Source: an uncultured Oscillospiraceae bacterium (GTDB lineage Bacteria > Bacillota > Clostridia > Oscillospirales > Oscillospiraceae). From it: 10,027 bases of DNA. The notes under the pieces are model-generated. The model saw only the letters and a list, made by a program, of their open reading frames with translations. It ran no database searches and had not been told where the DNA came from. Below are positions 1-7,402 of the stretch, piece by piece. The translations under genes were made by a program, and so were the position numbers. How positions within the stretch are numbered: position 1 is the first letter of the stretch; each line of letters opens with the position of its first letter. The stretch is taken from positions 1 through 10,027 of the forward strand of contig CAADVN010000095.1 in assembly GCA_900752445.1 (NCBI GenBank), in the 5' to 3' direction.

Positions 1-22
1 GACAGCCATGAGAATGGCTGTC
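1..22 (-). terminator. Hairpin terminator after the operon
   Basis: A perfect 9-bp inverted repeat (GACAGCCAT / ATGGCTGTC, positions 1-9 and 14-22) encloses a 4-base loop (GAGA on the plus strand). It lies 19 bases past the TAA stop of the NHL-SLH gene, where an operon terminator is expected. The T-tract for minus-strand transcription would fall beyond the window edge, so rho-independence cannot be confirmed. The other flank is T-rich on the plus strand (tcttgttttg), so the hairpin might act in both directions. Confidence 0.65.
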
Positions 23-41
23 CTGCCTCTTGTTTTGTGTG

Positions 42-1442
42 TTATGCCTCGATGGTCCTCATGAAGATAGCGACCGCTTCGCAGCGCGAGGCCGTGCCGG
101 TCGGGTATATGCCGTAGCCGTCGCCCTGGATGATGCCGGCGCTCACGGCCCAGCGCATGGCCTCGCAGGCCCAGGCGCTTATCGAGCCCGCGTCGGAGGC
201 TGTGAGCAGGAAGTCCACCTCTGGCTCGCCCATGAAGCGCCAGAGCATGGTGACGAGCTGCTCGCGCGTGATCTCGCCGTCCGGGTCCGTGCCGTCCGAG
301 ACGCCCTCGGCCATGGCCCAGGCCTGGGCCATGGAATACCAGGCCTCGCCGCCGTCTGTGACGGCGCCGTCGAGCCGTGCCAGTATCGTCCAGACCATGG
401 CGCGGGTCAGCGTGGCGCCCGGCGCGAACTCAGTGTCGGAGACGCCTTTCATAAGCCCCTGTTCGCTCACATAGGCCACGGACTCATAGTACCACGCGTC
501 CGGGGCCACGTCGCTGAAGCCCAGCACCGTGCCGCAGGCGAAGATCAGCCTCGCGAACACGTCGCCCACATAGACCATGCCGCCTGCTATGAGCAGGGAT
601 CTGGGCGATACGGGCCAGGTGGACGCCCCGTCGGCCATGGCGACAGTCGTTACCGCTCCGTCCTTAAGGAGCCGCACCGCGCCGTTGCCCGTGTCGGCTA
701 TGTAGACGCTGCCGTTTTCCAGCACGGCGAGGCCCTGCGGGCTCGCAAACTGCGCTTCGGCGGCCACGCCGTCGAGATACCCGCCCTCATATGCCGCGTC
801 GCCGTCAAGGGCCGCGCCGGCCAGGACACGTGTCGCGCCGCCTTCCACAGCCAGTATCCTGTGGCTGCCAGTGTCCGCGACATAGAGCGTGCCGTCCGCC
901 CAGGCCAGGCCCGTGGGCTCCGAGAGCCCCGCGCTCAGGAAGGCCTCATAGCTGCCGTCCGCGTCGAGCCTCAGTATGCGGTCCCTGCCGGTCTCGGCTA
1001 TGTAGACGCAGCCGTCCTCGCCCGCGGCCAGGCCCGTGGGCAGGCTGAGACCGTCTATGGCCGTGTATACCTTGCCCTCTTCGAGGTCGAGCCAGCGCAG
1101 GCAGCCGTTGCCGCTGTCGCTGACGAGCAGGCCGCCCTTCCAGGGCGCTATGCCCCAGGGCTCCATGAACGAGGCCTCGCTGAAGCTGCCGTCCCTGTAG
1201 CCGCCAACGGGCTCGCCGGAACTGTCTTTCACGTCACAGCGCCCGGCAAGGAGGCTGATCTCGACGCCCTCTGACTTCCAGATGACCTTGTTGTAGCTGT
1301 CGGCTATGTAGAGCGCACCGTCCACGAGCGCCATGCCCGAGGCGGCTATGCCGCCGGGCTCCGTCTCATACGAGGCGAGGGCCGGCACGGTGAAAGACAG
1401 CGCCAGCGCCGCCGCAAGCAGAATTGACAGAAGTTTTTTCAT
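42..1442 (-). CDS. Secreted NHL-repeat beta-propeller protein with three SLH modules
   Basis: 466 aa. Residues 1-24 form a signal peptide (MKKLL, hydrophobic core, cleavage likely after ALA). Residues 32-303 hold about six NHL-type blades, each with a G-x-(L/V)-Y-(I/V)-A-(D/E)-(S/T)-G-N-like strand (starting near 42, 104, 144, 184, 244 and 288). Three S-layer homology modules follow: 309-358 (FSDV..WYYESVAYVSEQGLMKG), about 367-404 and 416-464. SLH triplets bind secondary cell-wall polymer, so the protein is expected on the cell surface; the propeller probably binds a protein or glycan ligand. I see no catalytic residues. The ATG overlaps the stop of the cyclase gene (ATGA) and has GGAGG upstream inside that gene, so translation is probably coupled. 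It is the last gene of the operon. Function beyond wall anchoring is unknown; a partner or sensor role for the cyclase is inference. Confidence 0.9.
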   Translation of the reverse strand: MKKLLSILLAAALALSFTVPALASYETEPGGIAASGMALVDGALYIADSYNKVIWKSEGVEISLLAGRCDVKDSSGEPVGGYRDGSFSEASFMEPWGIAPWKGGLLVSDSGNGCLRWLDLEEGKVYTAIDGLSLPTGLAAGEDGCVYIAETGRDRILRLDADGSYEAFLSAGLSEPTGLAWADGTLYVADTGSHRILAVEGGATRVLAGAALDGDAAYEGGYLDGVAAEAQFASPQGLAVLENGSVYIADTGNGAVRLLKDGAVTTVAMADGASTWPVSPRSLLIAGGMVYVGDVFARLIFACGTVLGFSDVAPDAWYYESVAYVSEQGLMKGVSDTEFAPGATLTRAMVWTILARLDGAVTDGGEAWYSMAQAWAMAEGVSDGTDPDGEITREQLVTMLWRFMGEPEVDFLLTASDAGSISAWACEAMRWAVSAGIIQGDGYGIYPTGTASRCEAVAIFMRTIEA

Positions 1443-3274
1443 CTTACCTCCACCTTTGCCTTGTCCTCTCCGGCTATGCCGTCCAGGAGGAATATCTCGA
1501 GCTTCTGCGACTTGCCCTTGAGGCTTATGCCGTCGCCGAGCGAGGTCGTCAGTATCCTGTCGCCGAGCCTGTCCACGACGTCCCGGCTGATGTAGATCTT
1601 GCCCGCCGGGGCGTTGGCCTCGAGCCGGGCGATGGTGTTTACCGTGTCGCCAATGGCGGTGAAATCCATGCGCATCTCCGCGCCGATGTTGCCCACGACC
1701 GCGCTGCCGCAGTGTACGCCTATGCCGAAGGACACCGTGCGCCCGAACTTCTCCAAAAGCTCCTGCGAGAGCGCCTTCGAGCCCTCGACCATGTCCACGG
1801 CCGCCTTGCAGGCGTTCATCACGTAGTCCTCCTGCTCTATGGGCGCGTTCCAGATGGCCATGGTGCAGTCGCCGACGAATTTGTCGAGCGTGCCGTGGTT
1901 TTTCATGATGCAGTCGGTGGTGAGCGAGAGGTAGCGGTTGAGGATGGAGACCACCTCCTGCGGCGTGAGCAGCTCGCTCATCGTCGTGAAGCCGCGGATG
2001 TCCACAAAGAGCACGGCGATGTCGCAGAGCTTGCCGCCGAGGCCGAGGGAATCCGTGCCCTCGCGCAGCAGCTCGCCGACGATCTCGGGCGCTACATAGC
2101 GCTTGAAGGTGTTCGAGATCTTCCTCTTCTCTACCGCGGCCTGGACATAGTTGAAGGCCACGGCGGCGACAAAGAAGACCGTCCCCGTCAGGGGCAGCCA
2201 GAGCGGGTGCAGGACATAGCCCGCGCCGTAGAGCACAAGGCAGAGTCCCAGGCTGCCGCCGGCGGCGGCGAGCCAGACTATCAGCGTCCAGCGCAGCTTG
2301 CGCCCGATGAAGAAGTACAGGCAGGCCGCCGAGAGCACAAAGAGTATGAGCGCCTGCAGGTAGTTCGACACCTCGAGCTTGAAGCTCTGGTTTATGAGCT
2401 GGTTAATGACGTTTGCCTGGTATTCCACGCCGTACATGAGCGAGGCGCGGTCTATGGCCGTGGTCACGTAGTCCGAGAGCCCCGCGGCGTAGGGGCCGAT
2501 GAGCACAACGGCGTCCTTGAACTGCTCCGCCGGGAACTCGCCCGCGAGCAGGTCGGAGACGGAGATGCCCTCGTAGTAGCCGCCTGGCAGGGCGGAGAAA
2601 TCGACGTAGAAGCGGTAGAGCTCGTCCGTCGGCACGTCCAGCTCCAAGGGCAGGCCGTTGGCTTCGGCGTATTTCTGATAGATGGCGTAGTTGAAGGAGG
2701 GCACGCTGCGCCCGTCCGGCAGGTCGATTTGGAGTATCGCGTGGCGCAGCACGCCGTCTGCGTCGTACATGGCGTTTATGTGCCCCTGGGTCGTGACTTC
2801 GCGCAGGGCCTCGTACGGCTCCTCGTAGGAGAGGACGGAGTAGTCCTCCAGGTAGAAGCTGCCCGTGTCCTCGGTGACGAGCTCCGTGCCGAAGTTGGCA
2901 ACTGAGGCGACGACTACGTTGCCGCACTCGCCGGCGGCTTCGGCGAGCCAGGCGTCCAGCTCCGGGTCGGTCTCGCCGGTGTAAAGCACGTCGATGCCGA
3001 TGGCGGCGGGCCGGTTTTCCGGGTCGGCGTTCAGGGCCTCTATGGCCATGGCCATGACGTCCCGGCCCCAGGTCTGGTAGGGGCCGATGTCGTCGATGGC
3101 GCGGTCGTCGATGCCGATGACGAAGATGTTGCCGTCGAGGGCTTCGGGCCTCTGGTAGAGCGCGTCGGCGAGCATCTGGTCGGGGCTGTAAAACAGCCCC
3201 AGCAGCGCCGCGAGCGTAAACACCAGCGCGCCTCCCAGCGCAACGGCCGCCTTGGTAAAGCGTTTCTTAAGCAT
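1439..3274 (-). CDS. CHASE2-domain class III adenylate cyclase
   Basis: 611 aa. An N-terminal membrane segment (about 11-29) is followed by an extracytoplasmic CHASE2 sensor (about 30-300; IFVIGIDDRAI near 50 and VVLIGPYAAGLSDYV near 256 are typical). Three membrane helices follow (about 304-323, 328-350, 357-377), then a cytoplasmic class III cyclase domain (about 413-597). Catalytic residues look complete: metal-binding Asp425 (FVDIRGFT) and Asp469 (KFVGDCTMAIW), Lys465 as base-specifying residue, Thr539 where class IIIb enzymes carry Thr/Ser instead of Asp, and Asn546/Arg550 for transition-state binding (IGDTVNTIAR). This predicts ATP to cAMP conversion rather than cGMP. The ATG at 3274 has GAGGAAG 7 bases upstream and follows the FecR gene by 18 bp. 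The ligand of the CHASE2 domain is unknown. Cyclase activity is inferred from residues, not shown. Confidence 0.93.
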   Translation of the reverse strand: MLKKRFTKAAVALGGALVFTLAALLGLFYSPDQMLADALYQRPEALDGNIFVIGIDDRAIDDIGPYQTWGRDVMAMAIEALNADPENRPAAIGIDVLYTGETDPELDAWLAEAAGECGNVVVASVANFGTELVTEDTGSFYLEDYSVLSYEEPYEALREVTTQGHINAMYDADGVLRHAILQIDLPDGRSVPSFNYAIYQKYAEANGLPLELDVPTDELYRFYVDFSALPGGYYEGISVSDLLAGEFPAEQFKDAVVLIGPYAAGLSDYVTTAIDRASLMYGVEYQANVINQLINQSFKLEVSNYLQALILFVLSAACLYFFIGRKLRWTLIVWLAAAGGSLGLCLVLYGAGYVLHPLWLPLTGTVFFVAAVAFNYVQAAVEKRKISNTFKRYVAPEIVGELLREGTDSLGLGGKLCDIAVLFVDIRGFTTMSELLTPQEVVSILNRYLSLTTDCIMKNHGTLDKFVGDCTMAIWNAPIEQEDYVMNACKAAVDMVEGSKALSQELLEKFGRTVSFGIGVHCGSAVVGNIGAEMRMDFTAIGDTVNTIARLEANAPAGKIYISRDVVDRLGDRILTTSLGDGISLKGKSQKLEIFLLDGIAGEDKAKVEVR

Positions 3275-3292
3275 AACTCAGCTTCCTCGGGT

Positions 3293-4603
3293 TCAAGGCG
3301 TGGGCACAGGAGAAGAGCCGCCGTAGAATCCTTCGCCTGTGACCGACCCGTCGCCGTAATAAAGCCCGTTGCAATCGACTTCGCCTTCAAAAGTGATGCT
3401 GCCGTATACATATGTTGAGCTGCTTATCGTGAGCTTGGAGCCCGAAGCCGCCGCAATGGTCCCGTTGCCGTTGATGGCAAAGGTGCTTTTGTTAAAGTCA
3501 ACATCGCCGTTTATCGTGAGTTTAGCGCCGTTGTTCAAGGTCAGGGAACCGCTGTCGAGGATGGCCTGCATTTCCGATGCTTCTATCGTGGCGTCACCGT
3601 CGAACACGCCCGTACTGTCGGAGGGATTTACCGGCTCGTCCGTCGGTTCATCCGTCGGTTCATCCGTCGGCTCATCTGTAGGCTCGTCCGTCGGCTCATC
3701 TGTCGGCTCGGCTGTCGGGCTGGGTGCGTCCGTGAAGCCGGGTATTATCACCGGTATGGAGGGCTGCGCCTGCTCCACGCCGGGCAGCTGCACGCTGCCG
3801 CCGTTGAGCGCTTCCGAGGCCTCGTCCAGGGCGGCCTGGGCCGCCTCAGCTTCGGCTTCGTCCGAGGCCAGCTTCTCCTGCGCGCCGTTCACGATCCCGG
3901 CGACGTCCAGGCCCGTGGCCGACCCGATGCGCTCCTGCAGGCTCTGGTCCGACGCTATTTCCACGGCCGCGAAACCGGGGATGTCCGCCGCGGTCAGCTC
4001 GGAGCTGGCCGTGCCGGTGGAGGAAACGCTCAGGCTCTCTCCCGCCGTGACCGTGAGGCTCTCCTCGCCGGAGACGACGTTCACCGTCACCGTGCCGTCG
4101 TAGATATCGACGCTGGAGCTCTCCGCGCCGCCTGCGCTCACCACGCCCGAAGTGCCGCGCACGCCCGTTACCATGGTCGAGGTGCGGATATTGAGCGTCT
4201 CGCTGGAGGAGAGCGGGGCGGAGACGTTGAAGAACAGCTTGCCCGACGAGACCAGCAGCTCGAGTTTGGAGCCGCTCTTTTTCACCTGCACCTTGGTGGA
4301 AGCGTCGAGCTTCACGACCTTGGTGCTGTCGAGGCTGACGTAGGCGTAGCTTTTGGACGAGGTGCTGAGCGTATAGCCGCTGTAGAGCTTCATGCCCTCG
4401 CGTATGGAGACGCTCTTGCCGCTGGCGTTCTTGACGCTCACCGTGCCGCTGTCGCTCTGGAGCCGCATATCCGCGGCCGTGGCGGTCTCGGCGAATATGG
4501 CGGCCGAGAGCAGGCCGAACACCAGCGCAAAGGCCAGGACAAAGCCCAGCAGCATCCTGAGCGTCCCACGGTTCAGGGCAGCATATCCTTCGGTATTTTT
4601 CAA
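3293..4603 (-). CDS. Membrane-anchored FecR-domain protein with TDEP-repeat linker
   Basis: 436 aa from a TTG start. Residues 17-39 form a hydrophobic signal or anchor. A FecR-type domain spans about 46-192, with the family hallmark GKLFFNVSAP...LNIRTSTMVTGVRGTSGVV (121-155, abridged) and a following strand VDIYDGTVTV. Residues 241-268 are Ala/Glu-rich and probably helical. Six TDEP repeats (301-324) act as a wall-spanning linker. The tail, 333-430, is Gly/Ser/Thr/Asn-rich with short alternating strands (LTLNNGAKLTINGD, FAINGNGTI, KLTISSSTYVYG) and may form a beta-solenoid. I see no LPXTG motif. The TTG start overlaps the MBL gene stop (TTGA) and has AGGAGG 7 bases before it; the first internal ATG is at residue 17, inside the anchor. 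No sigma factor or TonB receptor is nearby, so classical FecIR iron signalling is unlikely; a role beside the CHASE2 cyclase is inference. Confidence 0.85.
   Translation of the reverse strand: MKNTEGYAALNRGTLRMLLGFVLAFALVFGLLSAAIFAETATAADMRLQSDSGTVSVKNASGKSVSIREGMKLYSGYTLSTSSKSYAYVSLDSTKVVKLDASTKVQVKKSGSKLELLVSSGKLFFNVSAPLSSSETLNIRTSTMVTGVRGTSGVVSAGGAESSSVDIYDGTVTVNVVSGEESLTVTAGESLSVSSTGTASSELTAADIPGFAAVEIASDQSLQERIGSATGLDVAGIVNGAQEKLASDEAEAEAAQAALDEASEALNGGSVQLPGVEQAQPSIPVIIPGFTDAPSPTAEPTDEPTDEPTDEPTDEPTDEPTDEPVNPSDSTGVFDGDATIEASEMQAILDSGSLTLNNGAKLTINGDVDFNKSTFAINGNGTIAAASGSKLTISSSTYVYGSITFEGEVDCNGLYYGDGSVTGEGFYGGSSPVPTP
3632..3703 (-). repeat. 12-bp tandem repeat encoding (TDEP)6
   Basis: Six in-frame 12-bp units, each encoding Thr-Asp-Glu-Pro, in the FecR-domain gene. 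Copies differ at third positions (for example ggctcgtccgtc against ggttcatccgtc on the plus strand). They form an acidic, proline-rich linker typical of surface proteins. Whole-unit slippage would change linker length without breaking the frame. Confidence 0.95.
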
Positions 4604-5406
4604 AGTATGACCTCCTCTCCCTCGCGCCCGAAGCGCAGGCCGGGGATGCTCAGGCCGGATTCAAGCTCCAGCAGCTGAGCGTCCGTCCTGCTCGGGTCGT
4701 GGTGGACAAAAACCGTCTGTTTCGCGCCGCAGTTCAGGGCGATGGCGGCGCTTCTGTCTATCGTAGAGTGGCCGAAGCCCTTCGTGCGCAGGTAATCTTC
4801 ACCGGTGTACTGCGCGTCGAGCAGCAGCAGGGTGCAGCCGCCGGCAAAGCTCAGAAAATCCTCCGGCGCGTCGCTCAGAGGCTCGTAGTCCGTGGCGTAG
4901 ACCAGCGATTTCCCGAAGGCGCTGAGCTTGTATATTGTCGAACCGCCGGGGTGGTTCGATTCCATCGTGTCCACCCGGATCTGCCCGATGCTGAAGCCGG
5001 CCTCCACGTCGCGAAACTCAACCCGCGCCCTGAAGGCCCCGGTCTTCACCGGCCAGAGCGGCGGCGACATGAGCGCCTCCACCTGTGCGCGGGCGTCCAG
5101 GCCCTCTCGCGTTTTCAGGAACACCTCGCCCTCGCAGGCGGGGTCAAAGAGCTGCGGGAAGGCCGGAAAGCCCATGATATGGTCAACGTGCGAGTGGGTT
5201 AGCAGCAGCGAAAAGCGCTTTGCGCCGCCGAAGAACTCCCGGTATGCGTTCCCGGAAAGCCCCGTGCCCGCGTCGAGGATGACCGCCTCCCCGACCGCCT
5301 TCACGAAGACGCAGCTCGTAGCGCCGCCGAAAACGCGGCAGACCTCGCCGTGCACAGCCATCGTGCCGCGCACGCCCATGAGTTTTACACGGATATCGTT
5401 GTCCAT
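4600..5406 (-). CDS. Metallo-beta-lactamase-fold hydrolase (possible cyclic-nucleotide phosphodiesterase)
   Basis: 268 aa, a full-length single-domain MBL hydrolase without signal peptide, so probably cytoplasmic. It opens with the subgroup signature MGVRGTMAVHG...FGGATSCVFV, then ILDAGTGL (43-50). Metal ligands are visible: HSHVDH at 71-76 (His71, His73, Asp75, His76), His152 (SNHPGG), Asp173 (ATDYE) and His235 or His236 (VFVHHDPS); His213 in GFGHST is also conserved-looking. Relatives with the VRG...GGNTSC start are annotated as MBL-fold hydrolases or cyclic (phosphoribosyl or nucleotide) phosphodiesterases. The ATG at 5406 has AGAGG 6 bases upstream, and the gene starts 10 bp after the permease stop. 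Lying in one operon with a nucleotide cyclase makes cyclic-nucleotide hydrolysis attractive, but the substrate cannot be read from sequence. Confidence 0.87.
   Translation of the reverse strand: MDNDIRVKLMGVRGTMAVHGEVCRVFGGATSCVFVKAVGEAVILDAGTGLSGNAYREFFGGAKRFSLLLTHSHVDHIMGFPAFPQLFDPACEGEVFLKTREGLDARAQVEALMSPPLWPVKTGAFRARVEFRDVEAGFSIGQIRVDTMESNHPGGSTIYKLSAFGKSLVYATDYEPLSDAPEDFLSFAGGCTLLLLDAQYTGEDYLRTKGFGHSTIDRSAAIALNCGAKQTVFVHHDPSRTDAQLLELESGLSIPGLRFGREGEEVIL
4611..4616 (-). promoter_or_regulatory. Shine-Dalgarno site supporting the TTG start of the FecR-domain gene
   Basis: AGGAGG on the minus strand, inside the last codons of the MBL gene, 7 bases ahead of TTG at 4603. Strength and spacing make the TTG the likely true start despite the rare codon. 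Start and upstream stop share the bases TTGA, which suggests coupled translation. Confidence 0.75.
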
Positions 5407-5416
5407 GGCAGACCTC

Positions 5417-7402
5417 TCAGTTCGAGCTGACGTTCGTGAGGTTGAGCTTGTCGATGCGCCTGAGGGCGATGATGTTCACTATGACGGCGAACACGCCCAC
5501 GATGGCGATGGATTCGAGGCAGGCGAGCAGGTTCGGGTCGCGGAAATAGTGCTCCGCGCCGGCCTCGACGATATGGGTGTCTATGTAGCCGAGGCCCATG
5601 CCCGCAAGACAGCCGAGCAGCAGGCCCAGCACGGTGAGCACTACGTTGTCACGCGAGACGTAGGCCCGGGTCTGCGAGAGGGTGTAGCCATTCACGCGCA
5701 TGACCGCGAGCTCCCGGGCCTTGTGGTCGATGTGCATGGTTATCTGGTTGAGCAGCACCAGCATCGAGAGCGCCGCCGCAAGGCCGACGCAGATGTAGAT
5801 GGCAAGGTCGAGCTCGCTGCCGCTGCGCACAAATTCGCTGTTGTCGCGCAGGGAGACAAAGCCCGCCAGCCCCTCGGCGTCGGAGCGTATGCCGTCCACG
5901 CCGCCCTTTATGAGGAAGACGCTCTCGTCCGGGGCCTCGCCCATGACCTCCTCATAGTACCCGCTGCTCATTATGAGCGTGTGGTAGGGCAGGTAGCTCT
6001 CGACTATCGTGGATATCACAAAGCTGTGCGCCTCGCCTCTGCCGTCCATGACCTCGACAGTGCCGCCGGCCTCAAGGTCCAGCACCTCAGCGGCCTTGCG
6101 CGAGACGAGCACGCCCTCCTCGGGTACGGAGATCTCAGCCCCGCCGTCCAGGTCCTTGAGGTACATGAAGTCCTTAAACGCCTCGGCGTCGGAGACGGCC
6201 AGCACATGGGCGTTGTCCCAGTCCCCGCCCGGAGCGCGGAAATTCTTGAGCTTATCCTGTATGAGCAGGTTCTCCACGCCGTTTTCGTCCAACAGCGCGG
6301 CAAAGTCGTCCGTGGTGCTGAGCGACGTGTCCACGGACAGCCGGTAGTTGTAGAGCGAGTAGGTGCCGAACTGCTCGACGGAGGCGTTCTTGATGCCGAG
6401 CTTAATGGTGAAGCAGGCGACGAGCAGCGCTGTGCAGCCCATGATGCCCATTACCGTGGTGAGCAGGCGGCCCTTGTCGCTGAACGCGTTCTTGACGATG
6501 GAGCGGGAGAAGAGGCTGAGCTTTTTGTAGATGCCCCAGCGGTCGAAGAAAATATGCCCGCCCATTGACGGCACCTCGCCGCGCAGCAGCTCCGTCGCCG
6601 GCTCCTTAACGAGCTTCGCGCAGGTGAAATAGGTCGCAGCCAGGAACACCGCGATGCAGAGCACGGCGGATATGAGCGCCGTATCCCAGGCGAAGTAGAT
6701 GGAGGCGTCCTGGAAGGTGAACTTCGGCATGAAGATGTAGAGCGCCATATACTCGACTATGACGACGCTCAGCAACCAGCCGACCAGCACGCCCAGCACG
6801 GCGCAGACCAGGTTGTAGAGCGTGTAGTGCTTGAAGAGCTCGCCCGCCGTGAAGCCCAGCGCCTTCTGCGCGCCTATGAGCACCCTCTGCTCGCGTATGA
6901 CGCGCGTTATCGCGGCGAAGCAGACCAGCACGGACACTATGAGGAAGACCGCCGACATGGCGTAGCTCAGGCCGAAGATGGCCTTGACTATGGTCTCCAC
7001 GCCGCGCACGTCCCCGACCTCGTTCCTGCCGGAAATGATCCATCCGCTCTCCTTGAGTTCCTCGGCGTCGGCCTGCGCGTCGGCAAATTCGGCCTCGCCG
7101 TCGGCCAGCTCCGCCTTGGCGTCCGCGAGGGCCTGTTCATTTTCCGCAAACTCCGCCTTGGAGCTGTCCAGCTCCCTCTGGCCTCGGGCGATCTCCGCTT
7201 CCGCGTCGGCTATCTCGGCCTCCGCGTCGGCTATCTTCGCCCTCGCGTCCTCGAGCTTCTGCCTGTTCTCCTCTATCTCGGCCCTGCCGTCGGCCAGCTC
7301 CTGCTCTCCGTCGGCTATCTCGGCCTTCGCGTCGTCTATCTCGGCCTGGGCCTCGTCCAGCGCGTCCTGCACCTCCGCGCTGAGCGACTCGTACCTCAGC
7401 GC
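5417..7402 (-). CDS. FtsX-like ABC transporter permease, C-terminal part (after frame break)
   Basis: About 660 codons continuing the permease begun at 8151-8154 but in the -1 frame. The first in-frame start-like codon is GTG at 7372, which has no clear ribosome site and begins inside the coiled coil, so this is not a natural start. Numbering from that GTG: residues 4-108 are an uninterrupted heptad coiled coil; membrane helices lie near 137-157, 187-210 and 233-252 (first FtsX module, with EQRVLIGAQKALGFT at 161-175), then 308-327, an extracytoplasmic region about 328-518, and helices near 522-545, 576-597 and 618-638 (second FtsX module, with KARELAVMRVNGYT at 551-564). With the N-terminal part this gives about eight helices and 910 residues, a usual size for two-module FtsX permeases. 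It would partner the GAF-ABC ATPase upstream. The exported substrate is unknown. Confidence 0.85.
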   Translation of the reverse strand, partial: ALRYESLSAEVQDALDEAQAEIDDAKAEIADGEQELADGRAEIEENRQKLEDARAKIADAEAEIADAEAEIARGQRELDSSKAEFAENEQALADAKAELADGEAEFADAQADAEELKESGWIISGRNEVGDVRGVETIVKAIFGLSYAMSAVFLIVSVLVCFAAITRVIREQRVLIGAQKALGFTAGELFKHYTLYNLVCAVLGVLVGWLLSVVIVEYMALYIFMPKFTFQDASIYFAWDTALISAVLCIAVFLAATYFTCAKLVKEPATELLRGEVPSMGGHIFFDRWGIYKKLSLFSRSIVKNAFSDKGRLLTTVMGIMGCTALLVACFTIKLGIKNASVEQFGTYSLYNYRLSVDTSLSTTDDFAALLDENGVENLLIQDKLKNFRAPGGDWDNAHVLAVSDAEAFKDFMYLKDLDGGAEISVPEEGVLVSRKAAEVLDLEAGGTVEVMDGRGEAHSFVISTIVESYLPYHTLIMSSGYYEEVMGEAPDESVFLIKGGVDGIRSDAEGLAGFVSLRDNSEFVRSGSELDLAIYICVGLAAALSMLVLLNQITMHIDHKARELAVMRVNGYTLSQTRAYVSRDNVVLTVLGLLLGCLAGMGLGYIDTHIVEAGAEHYFRDPNLLACLESIAIVGVFAVIVNIIALRRIDKLNLTNVSSN
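7049..7363 (-). repeat. Heptad-repeat coiled coil (imperfect 21-bp repeats) in the permease
   Basis: About fifteen consecutive seven-residue units without a skip, of the type E-I/L-A-D-A/G-E/K-A (for example ALDEAQA, EIDDAKA, EIADGEQ, ELADGRA, KIADAEA, EFADAQA). At DNA level these are degenerate 21-bp repeats. Placed between the first extracytoplasmic domain and the first FtsX module, the segment should form a long helix outside the membrane. Similar coils occur in other FtsX-like and YhgE-type membrane proteins of Firmicutes. Confidence 0.85.

Noticed and set aside
30..1274. Long plus-strand open frame opposite the NHL-SLH gene
   Set aside because: Antisense shadow in GC-rich coding DNA; Arg/Ala/Gly/His-rich translation with no recognisable domain, while the minus strand has clear NHL and SLH modules.
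1424..2905. 493-codon plus-strand open frame opposite the cyclase
   Set aside because: Mirror frame of a well-identified gene; composition is that of a complement of GC-rich codons, with no domain or ribosome site.
3632..3703. TDEP-coding repeats as a CRISPR-like array
   Set aside because: 12-bp units are directly adjacent with no spacers and keep the reading frame.
4928..6568. 546-codon plus-strand open frame across the MBL and permease genes
   Set aside because: Spans two real minus-strand genes and their spacer; no recognisable domain.
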